Positions 17,807 to 24,896 of a stretch of DNA of 64,000 nt are shown piece by piece (the stretch's first letter is position 1; every line of letters begins with the position of its first letter). The notes under the pieces were generated by a model. The model was not told the origin of the DNA, ran no database searches, and saw only the letters and a program-made list of their open reading frames with translations. The stretch lies in assembly GCA_044463945.1 (NCBI GenBank), contig JBIQLW010000004.1, positions 97,208-161,207 on the forward strand. Direction: 5' to 3'. The translations under genes and the position numbers were made by a program. The stretch is from 62-47 sp044463945 (GTDB taxonomy: Bacteria; Pseudomonadota; Alphaproteobacteria; Rhizobiales; Xanthobacteraceae).

Positions 17807-18021
17807 CGCTCCCCAGGCTCCGGTTCAGGCTGAAACCAAAGACACCCTGGCACAAGATCGAGGATGCGTGGCCGCGTCGGTAGTAACGTGCCCAGAAACT
17901 CACCAGCCAGTACCTCGACCTCGTGAAATTTCGCGTCATGCGGGGCCACAAACGTTCCGGCACGGAATCGTGCATGGCCGTCATATTGACAGTCAACACA
18001 CCAATTTCTGTTTGCGGTCAT
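17803..18021 (-). CDS. Small phage protein with CxxC
   Basis: 72 residues starting MTANRNWCVDCQYDG, a CxxC that might bind zinc or be redox active. The rest (VLAGEFLGTLLPTRPRI) is not recognised. Start and stop both make ATGA overlaps with operon neighbours, and GAGGACGG precedes the ATG; this supports it over a competing frame at 17778-17999. Confidence 0.55.
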   Translation of the reverse strand: MTANRNWCVDCQYDGHARFRAGTFVAPHDAKFHEVEVLAGEFLGTLLPTRPRILDLVPGCLWFQPEPEPGER

Positions 18022-18227
18022 ATCTGTCCGTCCTCAATCTGCCTCCACATCTCTGCCAGCGCGGCCTCAAGGGCGGCGCGCATGGCGTCCATGCCGCTTG
18101 ACCATTTGTCGCTGGTAAAGGCATCCAGCGCCTTCGCGACCATTGCGTCAGTTAGACGATCTTCGCCGAAGGGGCGGCGCGTCGTGCCTACCACCATCAC
18201 CGACGACGGTTCCTCGGGCCAGATCAT
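18018..18227 (-). CDS. Small phage protein, possibly split from upstream frame
   Basis: 69 residues. The C-terminal 45 (AMVAKALDAFTSDKWSSGMD, then AALEAALAEMWRQIE) form an amphipathic helical protein of a type common in prophage early operons. The N-terminal 20 (MIWPEEPSSVMVVGTTRRPF) look like the end of another domain. The ATG shares a base with the upstream TAA (TAATG). One extra base in the upstream G15 tract would fuse both frames, so this may be the 3' part of a longer gene. Confidence 0.5.
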   Translation of the reverse strand: MIWPEEPSSVMVVGTTRRPFGEDRLTDAMVAKALDAFTSDKWSSGMDAMRAALEAALAEMWRQIEDGQI

Positions 18228-18541
18228 TAAGTTTGTGACTGCATACCCCCCCCCCCCCCCGGCAGAAGTGTCAGAGCGGCGTCGATGGAGGTGGAATAAA
18301 ACGGAAGAGTATATCCGCCGTTGAATGGGCAGCGACCGTCAGCGTCGTACATTTCGAATATCACAGCGCCCCCGCGAATGTCCCATGCGTACCCTTCGCG
18401 GCCGTCCAGTCCACGGCGATAAGCGGTAATCCGGTCAATGTCGCTCATCGGGTGAAGTTCGCGGTAGACAGCAAGGTCCAACTCCCGACTGCCTTCCGTC
18501 GCGGCCTCGATGCGCTCAATGAGTGAGGTGAGCGAGGTCAT
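18227..18541 (-). CDS. Phage protein cut short after a G15 tract
   Basis: 104 residues from the ATG at 18541 (MTSLTSLIERIEAATEGSRE), overlapping the Dam gene by four bases. The body (ELDLAVYRELHP, STSIDAALTLLP) resembles early-operon proteins whose SIDAALTL segment is normally followed by another 40 residues. Here it runs into GGGGG-MQSQT and stops. The Gly run is encoded by the homopolymer at 18246-18260; with 16 (or 13) Gs the frame continues into the next gene. Truncation, phase variation or a base-count error are all possible. Confidence 0.55.
   Translation of the reverse strand: MTSLTSLIERIEAATEGSRELDLAVYRELHPMSDIDRITAYRRGLDGREGYAWDIRGGAVIFEMYDADGRCPFNGGYTLPFYSTSIDAALTLLPGGGGGMQSQT
18246..18260. 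repeat. C15 (G15 on coding strand) homopolymer
   Basis: Fifteen consecutive C on the plus strand inside a minus-strand gene. It is the longest mononucleotide run I noticed in the window and lies exactly where the reading frame ends early. Confidence 0.95.
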
Positions 18542-19023
18542 TGGCAGGGCTCCAAGATGAAACATGCGATGTGGCGACCAGTGCCTTTGCCTGCGGATCC
18601 GTCTTCCGTTGCCAGCCACTTCACATCACCGAGGTTGCGAACCTGAGCGTGATCGCCAAGGATCGCCTTCATCAGCATGAGCACCCACTTATCGACCGGG
18701 TAGACCAGAACGACGCGCTTGCCCTTTTGTTGTTCGGCAATGGCTTTGCGAACCCACGCAGTCGGACATTTCTTCTTGCCGTCGTGGATGATCGAGCCGA
18801 ATGGTGGATTGACGTAATTCGACCGGCCCCATTCGCACGTCAGGCCATCGAAGCCCTGTGGTAGTGGGTACGGACACGGATCGAAGTAGAAATTAAATTC
18901 GGCATCGAGCGCGGCATAAACATCAGGTGGGGTCAGCCAATAGTGCTTCCCATCGGATCCGTTCCCGACATGAAACTTGTTTTCGGCTGGCGCAAGCTGC
19001 GATTGGTGGAGGCCGGTGGTCAT
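18538..19023 (-). CDS. Phage DNA N6-adenine methyltransferase (Dam family)
   Basis: 161 residues, typical of the compact phage Dam family. Motifs: HYWLTPPDVYAALDAEFNFY, then DPCPYPLPQGFDGL and the catalytic-type NPPF in SNYVNPPFGS, and VVLVYPVDKW. It would methylate adenine in DNA using AdoMet, probably protecting phage DNA or altering regulation. ATGA overlap with both neighbours in the leftward operon. It lacks an AdoMet-binding FxGxG at the N-terminus, as is usual in this family. Confidence 0.88.
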   Translation of the reverse strand: MTTGLHQSQLAPAENKFHVGNGSDGKHYWLTPPDVYAALDAEFNFYFDPCPYPLPQGFDGLTCEWGRSNYVNPPFGSIIHDGKKKCPTAWVRKAIAEQQKGKRVVLVYPVDKWVLMLMKAILGDHAQVRNLGDVKWLATEDGSAGKGTGRHIACFILEPCQ

Positions 19024-19226
19024 TGCGCGGCCTCGTAGGCTTGAAGGGCGGCGTCAATAGCGCGCAAATCGGTTAGTGATTGGTTGTCATTGAGCCTCTG
19101 CTCAGGCGGCAGGCCATCGTCTTTGCCTTGCCACCACGCGGCCAGAGCACGATTGACCATCGCTTCTCGCTGCCAGCGGCTGATGGTGAGTAGCGCTTCG
19201 TCTGCGATGCGGTCGGGGCTAAGCAT
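19020..19226 (-). CDS. Small phage protein
   Basis: 68 residues from the ATG at 19226; the frame is open further upstream but that part overlaps the neighbouring gene. Helical, with LLTISRWQREAMVNRALAAW and a C-terminal TDLRAIDAALQAYEAAQ. No recognised domain. It overlaps the upstream gene by eight bases and the Dam gene by four. Confidence 0.55.
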   Translation of the reverse strand: MLSPDRIADEALLTISRWQREAMVNRALAAWWQGKDDGLPPEQRLNDNQSLTDLRAIDAALQAYEAAQ

Positions 19227-19617
19227 TGGCACCGCCTTCCGCCTTGGCGATAGCGGCGCGGGCGCGCTGCAATGCCTTAATGACATTGGCGGAGATACCG
19301 CATTGCGTTTTGATATCGTCGGTGATGCTGTGATCGTCAAACTCGCGGAGCATATCGCGCAGCGCCGCCTCCAATTCCTTGCACCGCTCCGCAAGCTGGC
19401 GCGGCGTCAGGCCGGTTTCGTGCGCGACGGTGCCGGCTTCTGCGATTAGGCGAGCGTTGGCTTGCACCTGCTCAATGTCGCCGTCCTTGCAGCAAGCAAC
19501 GCGAAACGGGACGCGGCGGCCACTCCTGAGCGTCGTTGACACCGTGATCGCGTCGATGCCAGATGCGATCGCCTTCCACGGCCCCGCCGTGAACTTATGT
19601 CCTGTCTTGCTGGTCAT
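19219..19617 (-). CDS. Phage protein of unknown function
   Basis: 132 residues from the ATG at 19617 (MTSKTGHKFTAGPWKAIASG). The N-terminal GPWKA.. SGIDAITV and VACCKDGDIEQVQANARLIA resemble small phage proteins found in many alphaproteobacterial prophages. The C-terminal half is coiled-coil-like (ERCKELEAALRDMLREFDDH). No catalytic motif recognised. ATGA overlap with the FinO/ProQ gene upstream. Confidence 0.6.
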   Translation of the reverse strand: MTSKTGHKFTAGPWKAIASGIDAITVSTTLRSGRRVPFRVACCKDGDIEQVQANARLIAEAGTVAHETGLTPRQLAERCKELEAALRDMLREFDDHSITDDIKTQCGISANVIKALQRARAAIAKAEGGANA

Positions 19618-20015
19618 GCCGCGCACTCCAGCCCGCGAACCTGACCACCAACCCGACCAGCGCGCCGCATTTCGTAATGCACATCGAGCGCAAGCGCGGC
19701 TATCTCGGCTTCGTCGTCCGTGACGATCCCGACAGGCTCGCACCACAAGTCGTAGCGTGCCGCACCAGCCTTCAGCGCGCGCAGATACTCTGCGCCAAAC
19801 GTGTAGGCGCGCAGGAAGTGCTTGATGTCGTCTGCGTTAAGGCCGGTGTTGGCGCCGATCAGGTCATACTTGATATGGCAGCACAACGGGCGCTTGGGCT
19901 GGCCGTCGTACCGAATAACCGGGAACAAGTCGGCGAGATGCCCAAGGTGCTCACGATAAAGCGGCCAGTTCGTCGTGTTCTGGATGTGCTGGCGGGTGAT
20001 GGAGATGGAGGACAT
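19614..20015 (-). CDS. FinO/ProQ-family RNA chaperone, phage-encoded
   Basis: 133 residues from the ATG at 20015. The sequence follows the FinO/ProQ fold: an NWPLYREHLGHLADLFPVIR helix region, CCHIKYDLIGANTGLNADDI, then LRAYTFGAEYLRALKAGAAR and YDLWCEPVG-IVTDDEA. Family members bind structured RNAs and sRNAs and can control conjugation, replication or stress genes. As first gene of the leftward operon facing the repressor, it could act on phage or host RNA. Its promoter carries repressor-type palindromes. Basic residues on the expected binding face (KPKR-like QPKRP) are present. Confidence 0.75.
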   Translation of the reverse strand: MSSISITRQHIQNTTNWPLYREHLGHLADLFPVIRYDGQPKRPLCCHIKYDLIGANTGLNADDIKHFLRAYTFGAEYLRALKAGAARYDLWCEPVGIVTDDEAEIAALALDVHYEMRRAGRVGGQVRGLECAA

Positions 20016-20045
20016 TTTGGGAGGGCTCCTCGATGTGATGGAGCC

Positions 20046-20073
20046 ATTGTGCATATTGCACGAATACTGTCAA
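20046..20073 (-). promoter_or_regulatory. Leftward early promoter (PL-like)
   Basis: On the minus strand, -35 TTGACA (20073-20068), a 16-base spacer and -10 CACAAT (20051-20046), about 30 bases ahead of the FinO/ProQ start. An operator palindrome lies inside spacer and -10. The layout copies the rightward promoter at 20796-20823. Confidence 0.65.
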
Positions 20074-20123
20074 TGCAAAACGCACAAAATTCAGAAATAA
20101 AAATGCCGATGTGCGAATCGCAC
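20049..20123. promoter_or_regulatory. Left operator cluster
   Basis: Three dyads of the form GTGCA-N3-TGCAC: GTGCATATTGCAC (20049-20061), ATGCAAAACGCAC (20073-20085, degenerate) and GTGCGAATCGCAC (20111-20123, perfect). They overlap the leftward promoter and the gap after the repressor stop, as expected for repressor/Cro sites. Confidence 0.65.
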
Positions 20124-20137
20124 ACCGGCTGCGGCAT

Positions 20138-20758
20138 CTATTTCATTTCAATAATACTGCGACAAACGCGGCCAACAATCGTCGGCTCATTGTCTGGATA
20201 TATCGGCTCGTGATTGGGGTTCACGGATACTGGCTCGAATCTCCCGCCGTGTGGGCCGGGACGGTACCTTTTGTATGTAGCATTGCCTTCGCCGTCGTCG
20301 ATGACATAACAGGCGTTCGCCACCAGCTTCTTATCTCTGCGATTTACCAGGATCACGCTGTCTGGCGGGGAAATGCGGTCCATTGAATCGCCTACGACTC
20401 TGAGGGCTATCCAGTCGCCAGGGGGTAACTCCGCTACCTTTATCGAACCAAGCGCGTCCTGTGAAACATCGTCGCGCAACATGTCCCCCGCGCTAACCCA
20501 GCCGAGAATAGGGACAACTTCCGCGCCTTCCGGGGTGTTGACACCAATACCGGCAAGCCACCAGTCGAGACTTACCTTTAACTTGCGCGCTATGGGAATG
20601 GCTTTAGTCAACGGCGGGAATCGTGTGCCATTTTCGTACTGGTAATAGGTGCTCGGCTTTATCCCGCACCTTACCGCAGCCTCTTGCGCATCAAGCCCAA
20701 GCGCCTTCCTAGCCTCAACCAGACGCTCCGATGCCTTGTCTTTCAATGACTTACTCAT
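20138..20758 (-). CDS. CI-type repressor (XRE HTH plus S24 autoprotease)
   Basis: 206 residues from the ATG at 20758. The N-terminal helix-turn-helix is AQEAAVRCGIKPSTYYQYEN. The C-terminal LexA/S24 domain has an Ala90-Gly91 cleavage pair in GWVSAGDML, the nucleophile Ser125 in VVGDSMDRI and the general base Lys163 in ATYKRY. It should keep the lytic operons off and self-cleave when stimulated by RecA after DNA damage. Transcribed away from the replication operon and flanked by palindromic operators on both sides. The ribosome site is weak. Confidence 0.92.
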   Translation of the reverse strand: MSKSLKDKASERLVEARKALGLDAQEAAVRCGIKPSTYYQYENGTRFPPLTKAIPIARKLKVSLDWWLAGIGVNTPEGAEVVPILGWVSAGDMLRDDVSQDALGSIKVAELPPGDWIALRVVGDSMDRISPPDSVILVNRRDKKLVANACYVIDDGEGNATYKRYRPGPHGGRFEPVSVNPNHEPIYPDNEPTIVGRVCRSIIEMK

Positions 20759-20771
20759 GGCTGTGCTTTTA

Positions 20772-20823
20772 GCACAAATATTTGTGCAAATCGCATTGAC
20801 TTTTCTCGTGCAAAATGCACAAT
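20772..20823 (+). promoter_or_regulatory. Right operators and rightward early promoter (PR-like)
   Basis: A 16-base perfect palindrome GCACAAATATTTGTGC (20772-20787) and GTGCAAAATGCAC (20808-20820). Promoter -35 TTGACT (20796-20801), a 16-base spacer and -10 CACAAT (20818-20823); the second operator fills the spacer and reaches into the -10. Repressor binding here would shut the replication operon. Confidence 0.65.
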
Positions 20824-20863
20824 CTGAATTGTGGTTACCGATTAACCCTAACGGATTGCGAAA

Positions 20864-21106
20864 ATGCAGACGCTGGAAGATACGGTGGACGAACTCTGGG
20901 ACTACGGTTTTCGCGAATCCGACATCGCCGAAGACCTTGGGATGAGCCAATACGCCGTCCTCTGTCTGCGCCGTGGCAAGCCGCCGCTTCCTGATGAACC
21001 AGCGCCGGGTACCGAGATTCGATACGGCACTTATTGCGGTTGGGGCGGCCACACCTCCTGCCGCCGTATCCCGGTGACGCTCCCCTACAGCGGGACAGTT
21101 CAATAG
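20864..21106 (+). CDS. Small HTH protein in the cro position
   Basis: 80 residues. TVDELWDYGFRESDIAEDLG and SQYAVLCLRRGKPPLP read as a short helix-turn-helix; the C-terminal 30 residues are Gly/Cys-containing and unrecognised. First gene to the right of the operators, where lambdoid phages carry cro, so an anti-repressor or Cro role is inferred only from place. No clear ribosome site. Confidence 0.55.
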   Translation: MQTLEDTVDELWDYGFRESDIAEDLGMSQYAVLCLRRGKPPLPDEPAPGTEIRYGTYCGWGGHTSCRRIPVTLPYSGTVQ

Positions 21107-21240
21107 GCGGGCCAACTAGTTTAGCCGCGCGCCAGATCAGCCGCGAAGCCCAGAGGCCGCGCCCGCCTGCGCCTCTACAGCAATCCCGCGTGCCCCACAC
21201 CGCACGCCGCTCTCGCGACCCATCACCACCAGGAGCCCCA

Positions 21241-21522
21241 ATGACACCACTCGAAAAGGAACTGTACGCGATGAATTACTTCGACTTGGGCGATCTTGTC
21301 GAGATCGACGACAGCGGCGTGATTGGCGAGGTCGCCGGGCTCCGCGTGGAGGAAGGCAGCGAGGACTACTTCCTCATCAAGTACCACGACCGCGGCGGCA
21401 ATCCGAAACGCGAATGGTGGCCGGCCTCGTCGTTGGACGACGCCGAGCCCAACGCCGGCAACGTGGCCTGTCTGGCCTGCGCGCGCGCCGAGCGTGATGC
21501 GCGCAACGCAACGAAGCACTGA
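21241..21522 (+). CDS. Small phage protein
   Basis: 93 residues from the ATG at 21241 (MTPLEKELYAMNYFDLGDLV); an alternative ATG lies at 21271. Beta-rich with VEIDDSGVIGEVAGLRVEEG and YFLIKYHDRGGNPKREWWPA, suggestive of an SH3-like or Tudor-like barrel. A Cys pair near the end (VACLACARAERDA). No function assigned. Confidence 0.55.
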   Translation: MTPLEKELYAMNYFDLGDLVEIDDSGVIGEVAGLRVEEGSEDYFLIKYHDRGGNPKREWWPASSLDDAEPNAGNVACLACARAERDARNATKH

Positions 21523-21535
21523 GGAGGGGAGCAAC

Positions 21536-22264
21536 ATGGCGAGCTACATGGGACATGAATATACGCCTGCACCTGCGCAAGTGGTGCAGGGCCGCTACCG
21601 AGTTGGTGATCGGGTGCGGGTGGTGAAGGATGGCTACGATGACAACGGAAGCGGGCATTGCGCCGACGTTGGCGACATCACTACGATTTCTGCCGTTGAG
21701 AAGGACGCCGACTGCTACTACGCCAGCAACGGATGGGCATTTAAGGATCACGAAATCGCACCCGCCTTCCGTCCCGGCGACCGAGTCAAGTTGAACAAGC
21801 ACAGCGGGGCGCGTGCGTGTGGTGAGCGCGGCACGGTGACGAGCGTGCTCGGCGATGCCGCTTGCGTACGAATGGACGATCCTTCGCACTACGGCACGGT
21901 TGTTGCGGCGCTGTCGGCTGACGCTCTGGATTGGGAACGGGCGGAGGATGTTGCGCCGGTAAGGACTGCTAGCGATTGCGCGGGGCGCAAGGATGAGCAG
22001 GACAACGTCGGGTTGTGGATCACTGGAGGTAAATGGACGTGGGGTACCAAGCCAAAGGACTGGCCAACCCCTCAACCCTGCATCGTCGCGCTCACCACCA
22101 ACAACCAGCCTTTGCCGTCGCATCGGCCCCACGTTCACGCTTCCGTCGAGGCGGCAACCAAGGAAGCCGAACGCCTCGCGCGCAACAATCCAGGCCAGGA
22201 GTTTGCGGTTTATCAGCGCGTGGCTGGGCGGGTGGCGGAAGTGCAGATGAAGGAGGTGGCGTGA
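21536..22264 (+). CDS. Phage protein with two KOW/SH3-like segments
   Basis: 242 residues from the ATG at 21536, preceded by GGAGGGG. Two similar barrels: YRVGDRVRVVKDGYDDNGSG (about residue 20) and FRPGDRVKLNKHSGARACGE (about residue 80), both of the form R-x-GDRV. The C-terminal part (VHASVEAATKEAERLARNNP then EFAVYQRVA) resembles phage proteins that end in a short beta-alpha-beta unit. GTGA overlap with the next gene. Function unknown. Confidence 0.65.
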   Translation: MASYMGHEYTPAPAQVVQGRYRVGDRVRVVKDGYDDNGSGHCADVGDITTISAVEKDADCYYASNGWAFKDHEIAPAFRPGDRVKLNKHSGARACGERGTVTSVLGDAACVRMDDPSHYGTVVAALSADALDWERAEDVAPVRTASDCAGRKDEQDNVGLWITGGKWTWGTKPKDWPTPQPCIVALTTNNQPLPSHRPHVHASVEAATKEAERLARNNPGQEFAVYQRVAGRVAEVQMKEVA

Positions 22265-22431
22265 CAACGAAGCCACTAGCACAACGCCTCCGCGAGCACG
22301 TGATGTCTCGCGGAGGGCCGTCGAAGGATGCGAGCGGCAATCCTGTTTTGCCGAACGGCGCATGGCAGATGATGCTAGACGCCGCCGACCACATCGAAAG
22401 CCTTGAACGAAAGTTGGTTCAGCATGACTAA
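22261..22431 (+). CDS. Small phage protein (GTG start)
   Basis: 56 residues, starting with GTG that overlaps the previous TGA. MTTKPLAQRLREHVMSRGGP then AWQMMLDAADHIESLERKLV: helical with a C-terminal heptad pattern. Too short for family assignment; the coupling and downstream overlap support translation. Confidence 0.5.
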   Translation: MTTKPLAQRLREHVMSRGGPSKDASGNPVLPNGAWQMMLDAADHIESLERKLVQHD

Positions 22432-22699
22432 CGTCACCAGCCTTTCCACCTACGCAGCCGCGCACCCGCGCCCATTGCCCACTGCTGCCCCGCAGCAGTC
22501 CACCAACACCATCACACTGCAGCAGGCGCTCGCCACCAACGCCAACCCCGCAGCGTTGCGCGCTGTAGCCGACTGGAACGAGCGCAAGGGATACGACGCG
22601 CGTTTCCGCCCAGCGCGTATGCGGCACAAGGCGCAGTGTGCGGCGCTGCGTGAGGTGGCGGGGCGGTTGGGCCAAACCACAACCAGCCCTGCAGCATGA
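22424..22699 (+). CDS. Small phage protein
   Basis: 91 residues from the ATG at 22424, overlapping the previous gene by eight bases. Ser/Thr/Pro-rich N-terminus, then LRAVADWNERKGYDARFRPA and RMRHKAQCAALREVAG. Basic, helical; no motif recognised. The stop overlaps the next ATG. Confidence 0.5.
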   Translation: MTNVTSLSTYAAAHPRPLPTAAPQQSTNTITLQQALATNANPAALRAVADWNERKGYDARFRPARMRHKAQCAALREVAGRLGQTTTSPAA

Positions 22700-22788
22700 C
22701 CGCAACCGGCAACCTCGACCCGCTGCACATCTTGCTTCTGGCCGGTCTTGTACTGGCCTTAGCCAACACGCCGCTGCACTGGCGGTAA
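22696..22788 (+). CDS. 30-residue hydrophobic microprotein
   Basis: The ATG overlaps the previous TGA (ATGA). Sequence begins MTATGNLDPLHILLLAGLVL and ends ALANTPLHWR. Residues 10-24 could span a membrane. It sits inside a tightly coupled operon and fills the space before the ATPase gene. No known relative; a short inner-membrane peptide is inferred. Confidence 0.45.
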   Translation: MTATGNLDPLHILLLAGLVLALANTPLHWR

Positions 22789-22839
22789 AGCGTGAGCGGC
22801 CCTCTGCCGCGCGCTATCTTTCATTAGGAAACAAACCTA

Positions 22840-23673
22840 ATGGCTATTTCACTTTCGAGTTTGAAGTCTACCAAAAAGCAGGCGCAGGAACGCGCCCCCA
22901 TCGTAACCATATATGGGGTCGACGGCGTGGGTAAAACCACGCTGGCCTCAGAGTTCCCGTCGCCGGTATATATCACCACGCAGGGCGAACGGGCGCCGTC
23001 CGATATCGACCTGCCGACGCCGGGCGTAATCACCGACATCAACGATCTTTGGGACGTTGTCGGCGAACTGTTGACCACTAACGACGACGGCGCGCTCGCG
23101 CACGACTTCCAGACCGTCATTATCGACAGCCTTGACGGACTCGAACCGCTGATCTGGAAAGTCACTTGCGCCCGTATCGGCGCAACGGCAATCGATGATA
23201 GTAGCCAAGGCTCGCCCGCCGCCTATGGCCGAGGATACCGCGAGGCTGACGTTGAGTGGGGCATCTTCACCGATGCGTTGAACGACCTTGCCGAGGCCGG
23301 ACTTAACGTGGTGTTGCTAGCGCATCCCGGCATCGTGACGTTCAACTCGCCGGTTTCAGATCCTTACAGCAGGTATGAAATCAAGCTGCACAAGCGCGGT
23401 GCGGCACTGATCCGCGAGAAGTCGGACATCGTCGGCTTCGTCAATTACCGGGTGACGCTGGTTAAGGCCGACCCGAGCAACAAGAAGTCTACGCACCACG
23501 CCGAAGGCAAGGAGCGTTACATCCACCTGTCCGAGAATGCTGGCTTTGTGGCGAAGTCGCGCTTTCCGACACCCGAGTCCATCAAATACGTGAAGGGTAA
23601 GGGCTATCTGGAATTGGCGAAGTACCTGCCTAGCGCCGCGAACGATAACGGTGCGCAGAGGGAGGCGGCGTGA
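22840..23673 (+). CDS. Sak4-like phage recombination ATPase
   Basis: 277 residues. RecA-like core with Walker A GVDGVGKTT (residues 26-34), Walker B in FQTVIIDSLDGLEP and a sensor segment LNVVLLAHPGIV. This is the pattern of phage nucleotide-binding proteins (AAA_24/Sak4) that assist single-strand annealing with a phage SSB-like partner; the DUF669 protein two genes on is the expected partner. C-terminal AANDNGAQREAA tail. AGGA lies 14 bases before the ATG. Cytoplasmic. Confidence 0.82.
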   Translation: MAISLSSLKSTKKQAQERAPIVTIYGVDGVGKTTLASEFPSPVYITTQGERAPSDIDLPTPGVITDINDLWDVVGELLTTNDDGALAHDFQTVIIDSLDGLEPLIWKVTCARIGATAIDDSSQGSPAAYGRGYREADVEWGIFTDALNDLAEAGLNVVLLAHPGIVTFNSPVSDPYSRYEIKLHKRGAALIREKSDIVGFVNYRVTLVKADPSNKKSTHHAEGKERYIHLSENAGFVAKSRFPTPESIKYVKGKGYLELAKYLPSAANDNGAQREAA

Positions 23674-23981
23674 TGGATGCCGACTGGCAGTACGCTGGAG
23701 AAGTCGCTGTAGACGCTGGCCTGATTATGGTTGGCGACCCTTGCTACGCAGCGAACAAGGACCATCCTATCCACGACTGGGGAACGTTCTGCAACCTTCT
23801 TTCGGGGCCATCAACGCAACTTAAGTTTGCGCATGGCGGTAACGGCTTGGGTGTAGTTGTTCCATCAGGCCACGGAGACGGCATCTACCCTGTTTACATT
23901 AAGCGTGATCGCGGCGTCGTCACCGAACTGAGGGTTGTCTTTGACGGTGACGAAGACGACGATCAATACGACGAAGACTAA
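23673..23981 (+). CDS. Phage protein with acidic tail
   Basis: 102 residues from the ATG at 23673 (TGATG junction). VDAGLIMVGDPCYAANKDHP and YPVYIKRDRGVVTELRVVFD match a small beta-rich family common in phages, resembling DUF4241-type sequences. The last 15 residues are almost all Asp/Glu. Function unknown; the acidic tail could mimic nucleic acid, but this is a guess. Confidence 0.6.
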   Translation: MDADWQYAGEVAVDAGLIMVGDPCYAANKDHPIHDWGTFCNLLSGPSTQLKFAHGGNGLGVVVPSGHGDGIYPVYIKRDRGVVTELRVVFDGDEDDDQYDED

Positions 23982-24065
23982 CTGCACACCAGTGTAGTAG
24001 CACGATCGGCCCTTTAGCCGAGTGCATCGCTCCGAAGGAGCAACCCGCAAGCCAACGGGAATCAA

Positions 24066-24620
24066 ATGGCACAACTTGGTAAATTTAACGCACAAGAACA
24101 CGACACGGAACAGCGGGATTACGAAAATCTTCCCGATGGCATCTACGCTCTCGAGGTGGTGCAGTCGGAAGTTGCCGCCACGTCGAAGGGCGACGGCACC
24201 ATTCTGAAGCTGCGGTACAGCGTGATCGAGCCTGAGCAGCACAAGGGCAGGCTGATCTTCGGGAATATCACTCTCGAAAATCCGAACGCGCAGGCCCAAG
24301 AGATCGGGCAGAAACAGCTTGCCAGCCTGTGCCGGGCTATCGGCCTGTCCGAGATCGAGGATAGCGAAGAACTGCACTTCCAGCGCTTCGTTGCCAAGGT
24401 CGGTCTCTCCAAGGAGCGCAAGGTTGGCGACAAGGTATATTCGCCGCGTAACGAGGTGAAGCGCTTCTACTTCCCCGATGCAGACGACATGCCAGAGATT
24501 GGCGTAACCGCGGCGAATGACAACCATCCGGCGCCGCGTGCGGCCAACGACAATCGCCCGGCACCGGCTACGCAGCAGAAGCCGGCAGGTAGTCGCCCTT
24601 GGGGTCGTAAGGCCGCCTAG
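24066..24620 (+). CDS. DUF669 protein (SSB-like recombination partner)
   Basis: 184 residues. N-terminal FNAQEHDTEQRDYENLPDGI-YALEVVQSE and GRLIFGNITLENPNAQAQEI are the signature of DUF669, which is found with Sak4-type ATPases and is thought to be an OB-fold single-strand-binding protein. The C-terminal tail is disordered with two AANDN repeats (TAANDNHPAPR, RAANDNRPAP) and ends GRKAA, like flexible SSB tails. The 85 bases ahead contain a CTCC-GAA-GGAG hairpin. Confidence 0.82.
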   Translation: MAQLGKFNAQEHDTEQRDYENLPDGIYALEVVQSEVAATSKGDGTILKLRYSVIEPEQHKGRLIFGNITLENPNAQAQEIGQKQLASLCRAIGLSEIEDSEELHFQRFVAKVGLSKERKVGDKVYSPRNEVKRFYFPDADDMPEIGVTAANDNHPAPRAANDNRPAPATQQKPAGSRPWGRKAA

Positions 24621-24631
24621 TACAGCAACAC

Positions 24632-24660
24632 ACTACTGGTGCGCAGCGCGCACCAGTAGT
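24632..24660. other. Intercistronic 13-bp hairpin
   Basis: ACTACTGGTGCGC (24632-24644) pairs perfectly with 24648-24660 around an AGC loop. There is no T run. It lies between DUF669 and the next gene, so it may stabilise or segment the operon mRNA. Confidence 0.7.
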
Positions 24661-24683
24661 TACCCGAAAACATGGAGGGATGA

Positions 24684-24896
24684 ATGACGCGAGATGAGGC
24701 GGTTACGAAGGTTGGTGGCAACCGCGTGCGGGCCGAAGAGATCGTTGGCGCGCTTAGTTCGCTCGGCCTGCTCAAACTGGACAAACCACTCACCGAGACC
24801 GAACGTCTGTGCGCCGCTCTCAATTGGGGCGAGCACAGCAGTCGGATCTTCAACGAAACGCTCGCAGAGTGCGGCCTTAAGGTGGTGCGCGCATGA
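24684..24896 (+). CDS. Small phage protein
   Basis: 70 residues preceded by GGAGGG. MTRDEAVTKVGGNRVRAEEI then LLKLDKPLTETERLCAAL. A short helical protein, perhaps with a winged-helix-like arrangement. Not recognised. ATGA overlap with the next gene. Confidence 0.55.
   Translation: MTRDEAVTKVGGNRVRAEEIVGALSSLGLLKLDKPLTETERLCAALNWGEHSSRIFNETLAECGLKVVRA

Noticed and set aside
17778..17999. Alternative frame for the small CxxC protein
   Set aside because: Lacks the ATGA couplings and ribosome site of the 17803-18021 frame.
21377..22705. 442-residue minus-strand frame in the early phage region
   Set aside because: Crosses four coupled plus-strand genes and has no recognisable domain.
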